DNA of 64,000 bases from NCBI GenBank assembly GCA_035935655.1, contig DASYWW010000060.1:1-64000 (forward strand), written 5' to 3'. Shown piece after piece: positions 51,336 through 59,682 of this stretch (positions within the stretch are counted from its first letter, which is position 1; every line of letters starts with the position of its first letter). The position numbers and the translations under genes are program-made. This stretch comes from Candidatus Bathyarchaeia archaeon (GTDB taxonomy: Archaea > Thermoproteota > Bathyarchaeia > 40CM-2-53-6). The notes under the pieces are model-generated. The model was not told the origin of the DNA, did not search any database, and was given only the letters and a program-made list of their open reading frames with translations.

Positions 51336-52215
51336 CTACTTGTTCCGGGGTCTCTCCCTGAGGTGTTTCCTGCCAATGTATAGCAGATGTTCAGCGGCTC
51401 CATGCAGGCTCGGGTCTTTTCCAAGTCTATAGTTTAGGTCGATCCATGAGTCGAACTCATTGCCCTTCAACTCATTTATTTTTTCTTCAATCATACTGAC
51501 CGCTCCTTCACAACCGATGAGGTCTAGGTCTTCGAATCCATTTCTCTTCATCAACGGCCTTATTTCAGTAGGATGGACGAAATGCGAATTCGTGAATCCC
51601 ACACCCGCCTTTGAGGGAATGCCAGTAGCAGCGGGACGCCACACGCCTATTTCCAAGAGCTCTTTTCCCTGCGAAAGCCACTCAGGTTCATTCTTCGCTG
51701 ACCAGCGCAAAGGAGCATATCGGGTGATGAAGGTCGCGAATACCAATCCATTCTTCTTGAGGACCCTGTGAGTTTCCTTCACAGCTTGCTCCCGGCTGTC
51801 TACATCGAGGAGATGATACAGTGGCCCCATCAGCAAACACAACATCGAAACTACTATCTCTGAACCGACGGAGGTCGGTTGCGTTTCCACGCAGACACTC
51901 GGCCAAGCTCACGCCTGCTTCCCCGGCCTTTTCCTTAGCAAGTTGAAGGCAGCCCTCAGAGAGGTCCAACAAAGTGACTTGATAACCAAGTTTAGCAAGG
52001 GCGACAGAATATCGGCCCGGACCCCCGCCTACATCCAACACGTCAGCAGGCAAATGCGGGAGATAGTCCTTGAGCGCTCTCAGCGTTACGGCGAATTCGG
52101 TCCTATGACGGTCAAGTCTGTCCCACTCATTCTCAGCGTTCTTATCATAGAAGGCTTGAACCTCGTCCAAGGTTTCAGGTCCAGATACTGACCGACTAAG
52201 GTGCACGCAGGTCAC
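51336..52215 (-). pseudogene. SAM-dependent methyltransferase split by a frameshift
   Basis: From GTG 52215 the protein reads QAFYDKNAENEWDRLDRHRT, then motif I ADVLDVGGGPGRYSVALAKL and FRDSSFDVVF. The frame changes near 51840. The second frame continues LMGPLYHLLDVDSREQAVKE, then RVLKKNGLVFATFITRYAPL, to the stop at 51336. One extra base after GTGTTT would restore VVFLMGPLYHL. The rebuilt protein is ~290 residues. It belongs to the Methyltransf_25 class; the substrate is unknown. Confidence 0.72.
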
Positions 52216-52254
52216 TACAAAGGTTTAATCGCTCGCTCCTCCGTCTCGTATAAT

Positions 52255-53238
52255 ATGTCGAGACAGTGGACACTCCCGTTGCAAATCAGCGAATTCAAGG
52301 CTGATGATTACGGGAAGTTGGCCCGCGTCTTCGGCTCTATCTTTCCTGATTATGACCGGACACCCGAAGAGTGGCGGTTTGAAGATGAGAGTCTCGACAA
52401 GTCGAAGTTCCATTTCAAACGTTACTCCTGTTTTGGCCCGGAGGTTCAGGACCTCGTTGGGTTTGCTCAGTGTCAACACATTCCCTGGATGTATCATCCG
52501 AAGAAACTCTGGTTCGATATCTGGGTCGATCCGCAGCATCAGGGAAAAGGCATTGGTAGCGCACTCTACGACCGGCTGAATCAGGACTTCAAGGAACTTA
52601 GAACTGTCACATCTTGGACCGGCGTAAAGGAGGACATGCCCTACCCGATCAAGTTCGCATTGAATCGAGGGTTTCACGAGAAGATGCGAGCCTGGGAATC
52701 ACGACTGAATCCATCAACGGTCAATCCAGTTCTCTTCAAAAAATACGTGGACAAGGCATCCCAGCACGGCATCAGTATAGTCACCTTTGCAGACGAGATG
52801 AAGACTGATCCCGAGTGTCATAGGAAACTCCATGCGCTTGTACAAGCGATTTCTGAGGATATTCCGCGACCAGAACAGTTTACACCCGTCTCTTTTGAGC
52901 AGTGGTCTGCCTTCGAAATGAAGAATCCTAACCTGGTCCCTCAGGGATACATGATAGCCAAAGACGGCGACAAGTATGTGGGAATGAGTACCGTATGGAA
53001 GGATCAGAAACATCCCAAATGGCTCTACCAGGGTTTGACAGGGGTTGTCCGAGAATATCGAGGGCGTGGAATAGCCATCGCGTTGAAACTCAAGGTCATC
53101 GAGTTTTCAAAGAATAACAAGTATGAGAAGCTCAAGACATGGAACGACTCTACCAACGCACCCATGCTCGGGATCAACGTGAAGCTCGGCTTCAAACGAG
53201 AAGTAGGCTGGATAACTCTCGAGAAGAACCTGGCATAG
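52255..53238 (+). CDS. Tandem GNAT acetyltransferase
   Basis: 327 residues from ATG 52255; the frame stays open to 52201 (GTG). It contains two GNAT domains. The first has WFDIWVDPQHQGKGIGSALY, a full acetyl-CoA motif. The second, after residue ~170, has LTGVVREYRGRGIAIALKLK and the final NAPMLGINVKLGFKR motif, also usual for GNATs. Two active-looking domains suggest an enzyme of the mycothiol-synthase-like layout. The substrate is unknown. It lies six bases before the C45 peptidase gene. Confidence 0.82.
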   Translation: MSRQWTLPLQISEFKADDYGKLARVFGSIFPDYDRTPEEWRFEDESLDKSKFHFKRYSCFGPEVQDLVGFAQCQHIPWMYHPKKLWFDIWVDPQHQGKGIGSALYDRLNQDFKELRTVTSWTGVKEDMPYPIKFALNRGFHEKMRAWESRLNPSTVNPVLFKKYVDKASQHGISIVTFADEMKTDPECHRKLHALVQAISEDIPRPEQFTPVSFEQWSAFEMKNPNLVPQGYMIAKDGDKYVGMSTVWKDQKHPKWLYQGLTGVVREYRGRGIAIALKLKVIEFSKNNKYEKLKTWNDSTNAPMLGINVKLGFKREVGWITLEKNLA

Positions 53239-53244
53239 ATCAGA

Positions 53245-54366
53245 ATGAACACGCCCCTTCCCACCCTGACCCTCAAGGGCTCACCGTACCAGATAGGATA
53301 CAAGCATGGGAAGAAGGCTCGACCAGAAATCGAGCACAACCTGGGAGTCTATTTTCGACGCTTCAAAAGCGAAACTGAACTTTCGCACGAAGTAGCTATC
53401 AGTCGGGCTGCAAAACTTCTAGACGTCATCAACAAAGTCAGCCCCGAATATGCTACAACGATGAAGGGCGTTGCCGCTGGCTCGGGCCAGGAAATACTTG
53501 ACATCACAGCATTGAACGTTCGGTACGAATTGATGTACAGTCAGTTCTCGAAGATTGGATTAAAGCTGATTCCCAAGACTTTCGGTTGCACAGCCTTCGC
53601 CACGCTTCCGACGGCAGTTGACAATGGACATTTGATAATGGCCCAGAACTGGGACTGGATACCCGAAGTCGACGGGCTCTTTCTAAAAGTCAGAAACGAG
53701 AACGGACCGGATGTCTTGTCGTTTACTGAAGCGGGAGTTGTCGGAGGCAAGATCGGTTTGAACTCTGAGGGGGTCGGTCTGCTCATTAATGGAATCGTAT
53801 CCAGTAAGGATGACTGGGCACGGCTCAAGAAACCCTTCCACGTCCGGTGCTGGGAAATACTGAAGTCGAAAACTCTGGGACGCGCAGTTAAGGCAGTCGC
53901 TGAGGGTCAGAGGAATTGTTCAGCCAACTTCATCCTAGGTCAACAAAGAAAGCTCGGGTCGGGAAAAGTTGTCGACATTGAATCTGCGCCAGATGCAGTT
54001 TGCGAGCTTGAACCAGATCGAGGGGCAGTTGCTCACACGAACCATTTCTCGAATCCAAAAATTCTCGGCGTCAAACAGGTCGACGACGAGGAGCGACTGT
54101 CAACTCGTCAGCGATATCGGCGAATCCAGAAGCTCCTAGACGGAACAGTCCGGTCCGGAGAAAAGCTGGACCTCAGCATGGCTCAAAGTATGTTGAGGGA
54201 TCACTATGGGAAACCCGAGTCCGTGTGTCGACATGCGAATTTGAAACTGCCCGAGTACGAAAGATACGAGACAGTGGTCTCGGTGGTCATGGACCTGTAC
54301 TCGAGAAAACTATGGGCGACAACCGGAACACCTTGCTCTGCAGAGTACCAATTTGCCAAACTGTGA
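53245..54366 (+). CDS. C45-type N-terminal nucleophile hydrolase
   Basis: 373 residues. It starts with a LKGSPYQIGYKHGKKAR motif, which is typical of the acyl-CoA:6-aminopenicillanate acyltransferase (C45) family. The self-cleavage site is FGCTAFATLP, with the new N-terminal Cys in GCTAF. NWDWIPE and GLNSEGVGLLINGIVS follow, with HTNHF near the C-terminus. Such enzymes hydrolyse or transfer acyl groups on amides. The preceding GNAT gene is only six bases upstream, so both may act on the same acyl-amine. Confidence 0.88.
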   Translation: MNTPLPTLTLKGSPYQIGYKHGKKARPEIEHNLGVYFRRFKSETELSHEVAISRAAKLLDVINKVSPEYATTMKGVAAGSGQEILDITALNVRYELMYSQFSKIGLKLIPKTFGCTAFATLPTAVDNGHLIMAQNWDWIPEVDGLFLKVRNENGPDVLSFTEAGVVGGKIGLNSEGVGLLINGIVSSKDDWARLKKPFHVRCWEILKSKTLGRAVKAVAEGQRNCSANFILGQQRKLGSGKVVDIESAPDAVCELEPDRGAVAHTNHFSNPKILGVKQVDDEERLSTRQRYRRIQKLLDGTVRSGEKLDLSMAQSMLRDHYGKPESVCRHANLKLPEYERYETVVSVVMDLYSRKLWATTGTPCSAEYQFAKL

Positions 54367-54571
54367 GAAAGTCGCGCGGTTCATTGTCAGTGATCACACT
54401 ATTACGAAGGTTTGTTCGGATCTGGCTCGCCAATCTTGCAAGCCATTCATGCCCTCAAGAATACCCGTAGGTATCCATTTGTTGCTCGATTGACCACTAG
54501 ACATCACTTTCCCAGCGTCTCCTTCCTCCACCCTTAAATTCTCTGGAGCCAAACCCTTAGACGTCCAGATC

Positions 54572-55480
54572 ATGAGGACACGCGATCATCGAATAATATT
54601 ACTCACTCTAGCATTAGCCAGCCTGCTTGGCTCAAACCTTGAAGCCGCTCATGCACAACCTATCGACTCTGGCCATGCGTTGAAAATCTTCAGCGTCAAT
54701 ACCATCAGTAACCCGGGCTTCGAAGAGATCGTGTCCGGGACCAATCAACCTGCGAGTTGGCAGGCAGACTACTACGACTCTAACGCTGGAAGCAGCGTAA
54801 GCGGGAACAGCACACTCAGTCACTCGGGAGATTACTCTGCGCGCATTGACATTGCGCAAAATCAGTCATTGGCCAGAACGGGCAATCCTGTCACCTTCGC
54901 CACGACAAGGCTCTACCAAGTATTCTCTTCTAACATACTTGTTAGCAATCTGACGAGTCGTCCAGACGGGCTTAGCGTCTGGTTCTATATTCACCCAAAA
55001 TTTTCCGGTTTTACACTTCTACAAGTAAAAGTCAAGGCCGCTGACACGGTGGAGCTCGACTATGAGCTGGGAAACCCGGCTCTCGGTATAAGTTTCATCA
55101 ACTCGACGAATGGTGGGGAAGCGGGACTTCCAGTCAAATCAATAGTGCTCCCTCCCCCCAGCCTAAACCAGTGGAACAATCTCGCCAGAAACCTCAGACA
55201 AGACTGGTTGGCCCCGCTGACTCTTTCAAATGGTACCTCAATCTCAGGATTGTTTCGAGAGAATCAGACGCTTTTCCGGCTTGAGTTCGACGCCTTCTTT
55301 TTTGAAGACCAACTATCGGGGACAACTTATGGAGAAACTGTTTGGATAGATGATGTGGCAGTCTACTTGGACACCCTAGCCCAACCTGGTCATGGCTTCG
55401 ACAAAGGCTGCCAATCTGCCCAGAGTAATCTTTTCGAGCAGCCACACCCCTCACTGAATCATTGTAAGGATCTGGTTTGA
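54572..55480 (+). CDS. Secreted beta-sandwich protein
   Basis: 302 residues. The N-terminus is a Sec signal peptide (HRIILLTLALASLLGSNLEA, with AHAQ as likely cleavage site). The mature part begins NTISNPGFEE…PASWQ, the entry of CBM-type (CBM_4_9-like) jelly-roll domains: NPGFE then SHSGDYSARIDI. The strands continue to DDVAVYLD. The C-terminal ~30 residues are odd and may be read past the domain. It may bind polysaccharide on the cell surface or outside the cell. Confidence 0.65.
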   Translation: MRTRDHRIILLTLALASLLGSNLEAAHAQPIDSGHALKIFSVNTISNPGFEEIVSGTNQPASWQADYYDSNAGSSVSGNSTLSHSGDYSARIDIAQNQSLARTGNPVTFATTRLYQVFSSNILVSNLTSRPDGLSVWFYIHPKFSGFTLLQVKVKAADTVELDYELGNPALGISFINSTNGGEAGLPVKSIVLPPPSLNQWNNLARNLRQDWLAPLTLSNGTSISGLFRENQTLFRLEFDAFFFEDQLSGTTYGETVWIDDVAVYLDTLAQPGHGFDKGCQSAQSNLFEQPHPSLNHCKDLV

Positions 55481-55613
55481 ACAACTTTCATAGAACCAAG
55501 AATTCCGACGAAATTCATGGATCTAACTTCTGCCACCCATAGAGACTATTCCTCGAGTCTCTAACCGAATCATATTTCAACAGGCAAGACATCGACGCCT
55601 GTTAGAGAGTTAG

Positions 55614-56528
55614 GTGCCCTCCCCACAAAAGCGTCGAATCATAGAAAAGACGCGCAGACGAGAAAAACGGGGCAGAGTATTCCTCGTAGCACTAGTTCTG
55701 ATCATCATCGCTGTCGGGATTGGCTGGTACGTTTACTCTGTGGTAACTGCCCCTGTACCGGACTTTACTGTCGCCGCTCCGGTGGGCGTAACAATTGTTG
55801 CGGGTAGTCCAACCATTTCAACAATCACGGTGACCGCTGTAAACCAGTTTAGTGGAACAGTTCTTCTGACTGTGAGTGGCTCGACTGGTTTGAACGCAAC
55901 AATCAATCCGGCATCAATTACGGGCGGCTCTGGCACAGCTAAGCTAACGACAACCGCGGCGAACAATGGTAGTTATACCGTAACGGTAACTGCGAAGAGT
56001 GGAGGTCTGACGCACTCCGTGACGCCTAGGGTGGCCACTCCAATGTTCGCAACACTATCTACAACCAACGGAACCATAATGGTCGAGCTTTACCCTGCTT
56101 CAGCCCCCAAGACAGTGGCAAACTTCGTCAGCCTTGCCCAACGGGGATTCTACCAGAACCTCGTCTGGCACAGAATTGTCAAGGGCTTCGTAATCCAGAC
56201 AGGAGATCCAACCTCAAAGAACGCTGGAGGCAATAACAATACTTGGGGACAAGGCGGATCCCAACAGACAGTCCCGTTGGAGATCGATAGTTCTCTTCAG
56301 AACCTGAGCGGTTATCTTGGAATGGCCCGTTCTTCAGATCCGAATAGCGGGAGTTCCCAGTTTTACATCAACCTGGCCGACAATCATTCTCTTGACGGTA
56401 ATTACACGGTGTTCGGAAAAGTAATCACTGGTATGAACGTCGCTCTGACTATTGGAAATGTCGCCGTGTATCCTCGGAGCAATCAACCGATTAACCCCGT
56501 GTTCCTTACGGATGTCACAATCCGATAA
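55614..56528 (+). CDS. Membrane-anchored cyclophilin-type peptidyl-prolyl isomerase
   Basis: 304 residues from GTG 55614. A basic head (KRRIIEKTRRREKRGR) is followed by one helix, FLVALVLIIIAVGIGWYVY. A ~90-residue Ig-like beta domain follows (FSGTVLLTVSGSTGLNATIN), then cyclophilin from ~residue 140. The cyclophilin motifs are VWHRIVKGFVIQTGDP, GYLGMARSSDPNSGSSQFYI and FGKVITGMNV. It should catalyse proline isomerisation in secreted proteins outside the membrane. Extracytoplasmic cyclophilins are uncommon in archaea. Confidence 0.88.
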   Translation: MPSPQKRRIIEKTRRREKRGRVFLVALVLIIIAVGIGWYVYSVVTAPVPDFTVAAPVGVTIVAGSPTISTITVTAVNQFSGTVLLTVSGSTGLNATINPASITGGSGTAKLTTTAANNGSYTVTVTAKSGGLTHSVTPRVATPMFATLSTTNGTIMVELYPASAPKTVANFVSLAQRGFYQNLVWHRIVKGFVIQTGDPTSKNAGGNNNTWGQGGSQQTVPLEIDSSLQNLSGYLGMARSSDPNSGSSQFYINLADNHSLDGNYTVFGKVITGMNVALTIGNVAVYPRSNQPINPVFLTDVTIR

Positions 56529-56546
56529 TCTGTGACCGATTGGGTT

Positions 56547-57449
56547 TCAGGGTCCCGCCGCGGTTCTTAGATAGTATGCCCAGTAGCCCTTCCATCGTCC
56601 ATATTTCTCTGCGATAACGTGAAGTCTCTGAGTCGTCATAGGTTTTCCATAGACCCTCGCTGTTGCCGAGATCAGATGCTTCTCGACAGCTAGTTTCTCC
56701 ATCCGACCAAGACCTCTGAGAAGAATGAGTCTTGCAGACCATTCTCCTATTCCTCTGACGTTCTTCAGCCAATCCTCGACCTTGTCATACTCGGCAGTTC
56801 TCAAGAATCTCTCATCTACCTCATTGAACGCCTTGATTACCTCAGCTAGATACTCTTCTCGACGCTCATGCTTAATCAGAGCCTTCACCTCTGCTGTGGA
56901 AGCGTCTTGGAGCTGGCCAGGCTCTGGAAAGGCTCGGTACACGTGACCATTTACCTCAAGGCTCGTGCCGAAACGCTCGAGCAACGCCTGCTTAGCTTTC
57001 CGCGCGGCGCTCAACTGATTCCGTTGTGAAAGCACAGCCCAGCAGGCACATTCGAACGGAGTCAGGAACTTGACCTGGTGAAGCCCATAGAGCTTCTGCA
57101 GTACAGGTGCAAAGTTGGAGTCATTGATTGCTGTTCGGTAGAACTGTTCTAGATCGTCAGATAGGCTTAGGAAGAACGAGATCCGATCGGTTACGACCTC
57201 AGTCAGACCTCGAGAGAGCGGGTGGTCGGCGAAGAGAGCATACTTTAGCCCTGGCATCTTTATTGTCCCGGTCGGTCTTAGCTGGAACACGATAGCTCGG
57301 CCCCCGACCCTGACCGCTTTTGTCATCGAAAGCTCGCTCACAGTCTGATCTTCCCGCATCGGCGGAAACTTTCCAAGAAAGTCCAGCGACTTTGCAAAGT
57401 CAAAAGGCGGGGTCGGCCGAAGCGAACCCTCTTCAGAATACAATCCCAT
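56547..57449 (-). CDS. AlkA-like DNA-3-methyladenine glycosylase homologue
   Basis: 300 residues. It has an AlkA N-terminal beta region, then LTPFECACWAVLSQRNQLSA and the HhH motif VRGIGEWSARLILLRGLGR. In AlkA the catalytic Asp lies just after that motif, in a DD pair. Here the text is MEKLAVEKHLI, so Asp is replaced by Glu and the next residue is Lys. Activity may be changed to a lyase-like or other specificity. The fold and length fit base-excision repair. It is convergent with the cyclophilin gene. Confidence 0.8.
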   Translation of the reverse strand: MGLYSEEGSLRPTPPFDFAKSLDFLGKFPPMREDQTVSELSMTKAVRVGGRAIVFQLRPTGTIKMPGLKYALFADHPLSRGLTEVVTDRISFFLSLSDDLEQFYRTAINDSNFAPVLQKLYGLHQVKFLTPFECACWAVLSQRNQLSAARKAKQALLERFGTSLEVNGHVYRAFPEPGQLQDASTAEVKALIKHERREEYLAEVIKAFNEVDERFLRTAEYDKVEDWLKNVRGIGEWSARLILLRGLGRMEKLAVEKHLISATARVYGKPMTTQRLHVIAEKYGRWKGYWAYYLRTAAGP

Positions 57450-57515
57450 TCTCGGCCCTTCTTCAAGAACTAATCGTATGATTGCCTACTTAGGTAGGCC
57501 GGAGGGCTAACGTCT

Positions 57516-58301
57516 ATGAGACGAGAACCAGAGAGAATCGAAATGCGACAAATTGTCAGTGATCCCAGGAATGTGGAAACTGCATACGCCCTTCAATACG
57601 AGAATCTCGCGAAAAAGATCGTGAGTCTTGTTCGTACCAGGAATGGGACTCTCGTAGAGGTCGGGTGTGGAGAAGGACAGCTAACTATCCATCTGGCAAA
57701 GCTTCTCCCCCGCCACCGATTCAGCGTCGTGGACGCATTCACTGGTGCATATTCAGGGGCTCTGAATCGGTTGAGCAGGGCTCTATCTGGAGTGAACCTG
57801 AAGAATCGCGTCAAGGTGCACAGAACAGACTATCTGGACTGGCTCAGGGAAGAATTCTCCGACAAGTATGTTGGGGTAATATCTAGCGAGTTTCTACCCG
57901 AGATTGATTCCTACGAACTGTCCATGTTCGTGTCGGAATGCTATCGGGTTGTGAGACCCGGCGGTCTAACTGTCCACTCATTTCTCTCGCCAATAGCCAG
58001 AAACCGTCGACAGAAGTTGCTGATAGAGGCCGACAGTAACCCGAAGTGGACAAAGACCCCTCCCAAGGAATGGTTTTCTCCCGAACCTGCCCTCGTATTG
58101 TCAAAGCTAAGACGAGTAGGCTTTCGAGATCTCCGTATTGCCAGGCTCGAGAGCAATCTCATCATAAAGTCTAGTGCAGCGAGGAACCTCCTCCATAGTT
58201 GGGATGTTAGAAGTAGATTCTGGAAGACACACAAGGTGGAGCTAGCAAGCAAAGGCTTGGAAGTCCCCGATTGGGTGATAGTGTCAGGTCGCAAGCCCTA
58301 G
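57516..58301 (+). CDS. SAM-dependent methyltransferase
   Basis: 261 residues. Motif I is LVEVGCGEGQLTIHLAKLLP; later FSVVDAFTGAYSGAL and YVGVISSEFLPEIDSYELSM. The central residues fit a class I Rossmann methyltransferase of the Methyltransf_25 group. A short N-terminal tail and a basic C-terminal part are present. The substrate is unknown. It is divergent from the glycosylase and ends before the Cys-rich locus. Confidence 0.78.
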   Translation: MRREPERIEMRQIVSDPRNVETAYALQYENLAKKIVSLVRTRNGTLVEVGCGEGQLTIHLAKLLPRHRFSVVDAFTGAYSGALNRLSRALSGVNLKNRVKVHRTDYLDWLREEFSDKYVGVISSEFLPEIDSYELSMFVSECYRVVRPGGLTVHSFLSPIARNRRQKLLIEADSNPKWTKTPPKEWFSPEPALVLSKLRRVGFRDLRIARLESNLIIKSSAARNLLHSWDVRSRFWKTHKVELASKGLEVPDWVIVSGRKP

Positions 58302-58383
58302 GTAACCGGCTTACAGTTTAGGTCTTGGCATGGAGGAAAAATGGGATTCGATCAGCGGGAAGGCGAGCAAATGCTCGGCTTAC

Positions 58384-58482
58384 TTATGCGGTCCCGCTTG
58401 TCTCGGTCTCTTTGGTTCGTTCCATCGTCCCGCCGCATCCGCAGCCGGGTCCGCAGCAGCAACAACTCAAATCACGCTTCAC
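58384..58482 (-). CDS. Cys-rich micropeptide 1
   Basis: 32 residues starting with GTG at 58482, preceded by an AACCGAG stretch. The chain reads KRDLSCCCCGPGCGCGG followed by a polar Thr/Glu tail. Six Cys occur in ten residues, so it is likely a soft-metal binder or a redox peptide. Its GTG lies five bases after the stop of the 181-residue gene, so it is the last gene of the operon. It resembles micropeptide 2 in start context and Cys/Gly pattern. Confidence 0.6.
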   Translation of the reverse strand: MKRDLSCCCCGPGCGCGGTMERTKETETSGTA

Positions 58483-58487
58483 CTCGG

Positions 58488-59033
58488 TTAGTCAGGAACG
58501 GTAGTGGTTTCTAAGGCGGCGGTCGCAACATCATTTCGTTCACACCTTAGGCAGGCCAAGTTAGGGATCACTTCAACACGGATAGGCTTGGCTTTCGACA
58601 GTTTTGCTCGATGTTTTCGATTCTGACTTGTTCCCAAAGGTCCAAGATACCTCCCATTCTCGTCCCGATATTCGATAAAGGGAAACCTATGACAGAAACT
58701 AGCTTCCCATATTCTCACCCACGGAAATACTATCTTGTCAAGATCTACATAACGAGCCTCGGGAACTATCCAAAGGAGTTTCTCAATAGCTTCACCAGAT
58801 TGAATCATGAACAATAGTCGAGTTAAGTGGCCTTGAATGTGAAGAGGGTTGAAACTCGGCATTTCCTCTTCAAAAAGAACGATCTTACCATCGTTCGTAA
58901 TTGCTGCTCCATCCCATCGAAAGATGAGACATAAATCTGATTGAGGATCATGATACCCGAATACTCCACCATCTCTAGATGTTGTTCGACGCTGAAGATT
59001 CAACCTTCGAACTAGTCGAGCGACAGAAATCAT
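58488..59033 (-). CDS. Hypothetical protein between two Cys-rich micropeptides
   Basis: 181 residues. It contains a beta/alpha region with KIVLFEEEMPSFNPLHIQGH and LTRLLFMIQSGEAIEKLLWI, then FCHRFPFIEYRDENGRYLG. The acidic EEE and HIQGH motifs could be a metal site or nuclease-like core, but no family is recognised. The C-terminal segment has a CLRC pair. It lies between micropeptide genes on the same strand, which suggests one operon controlled by the divergent HxlR-type regulator. Confidence 0.5.
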   Translation of the reverse strand: MISVARLVRRLNLQRRTTSRDGGVFGYHDPQSDLCLIFRWDGAAITNDGKIVLFEEEMPSFNPLHIQGHLTRLLFMIQSGEAIEKLLWIVPEARYVDLDKIVFPWVRIWEASFCHRFPFIEYRDENGRYLGPLGTSQNRKHRAKLSKAKPIRVEVIPNLACLRCERNDVATAALETTTVPD

Positions 59034-59165
59034 TGCGTTTCAAAAACACTGAGATAGCTATTAGCTAGAGATGCCTGAATCATGCAACATTTCCAACCGC
59101 TCAAGCTGTCGATCAGTGAAAAAAAGGTGGGACTTTGTGAGATCTCGGCTTGAATTAGCCGATGG

Positions 59166-59243
59166 CTATGGTGTATTATCAATGCCTGGTCCGCCACTGC
59201 AACCGCAGGAGCAGCCACAGCCTGAGCAGCAACAATTCTCCAC
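59166..59243 (-). CDS. Cys-rich micropeptide 2
   Basis: 25 residues from GTG 59243, with GAGGTGA seven to nine bases upstream as ribosome-binding site; GTG 59249 is an alternative. The text is ENCCCSGCGCSCGCSGG followed by PGIDNTP. Seven Cys lie within 12 residues, mostly in C-x-C and CCC patterns, as in metallothioneins. The matching forward-strand and alternative minus frames lack this order. It is the first gene of the minus-strand operon and lies next to two inverted repeats that may be operators. Confidence 0.6.
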   Translation of the reverse strand: MENCCCSGCGCSCGCSGGPGIDNTP

Positions 59244-59262
59244 TCTCACTTCACCTCTGCAA

Positions 59263-59276
59263 GTAACGTTAGTTAC
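59263..59276. promoter_or_regulatory. Inverted repeat, candidate operator 1
   Basis: GTAAC-GTTA-GTTAC, five-base arms with a four-base spacer. It lies 20 bases upstream of the micropeptide 2 start, in the region between that gene and the divergent HxlR gene. Confidence 0.45.
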
Positions 59277-59300
59277 GAAAGTGAAGTATTTAGGCTAGGA

Positions 59301-59318
59301 AGTTACCAAGAAGTAACT
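59301..59318. promoter_or_regulatory. Inverted repeat, candidate operator 2
   Basis: AGTTAC-CAAGAA-GTAACT, six-base arms with a six-base spacer. It lies 10 bases upstream of the regulator ATG. Its half-site AGTTAC also occurs in the first repeat, so both may bind the same dimeric regulator and permit autoregulation. Confidence 0.5.
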
Positions 59319-59328
59319 AGATGAAGGA

Positions 59329-59682
59329 ATGGTAAGGACGAAGGAAGGAGAACCATGCTGCATCTGCCCATGTCCATGTGAAGGAATAATCGAGATTATC
59401 GGCAAGAAGTGGGCCCTCTGCGTCCTGGCTCTACTAGGCAACGATGGGACGCTCCGCTTCAACAAGCTAGCAGAAAGACTCCCAGGAATAAGCGCGAAGA
59501 CACTAACAGAAGTTCTGAAAGACCTTCAACGAACAGGGCTAGTCAAGCGTCAAGCCTTCGCCGAAATCCCACCACGAGTGGAATACCATCTGACAAAAGA
59601 AGGAAACGAGTTGACAATGCTAGTGGCACCGTTGATGATCTGGGCTGACAACAGGACAGGGCTTATCAAGCTGGAATCCTAG
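59329..59682 (+). CDS. HxlR-family winged-helix regulator with Cys-rich N-terminus
   Basis: 117 residues. The HxlR domain is clear: GIIEIIGKKWALCVLALLGN, LRFNKLAERLPGISAKTLTE and RTGLVKRQAFAEIPPRVEYH. The N-terminus before it reads EGEPCCICPCPCEG, five Cys in seven residues, a likely metal or redox sensor. Most HxlR proteins have one or two Cys there. It is divergent from the micropeptide operon, and two inverted repeats lie in the shared upstream region. It probably represses or activates that operon in response to metal or thiol stress. Its end overlaps the convergent ftcD by 17 bases. Confidence 0.85.
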   Translation: MVRTKEGEPCCICPCPCEGIIEIIGKKWALCVLALLGNDGTLRFNKLAERLPGISAKTLTEVLKDLQRTGLVKRQAFAEIPPRVEYHLTKEGNELTMLVAPLMIWADNRTGLIKLES

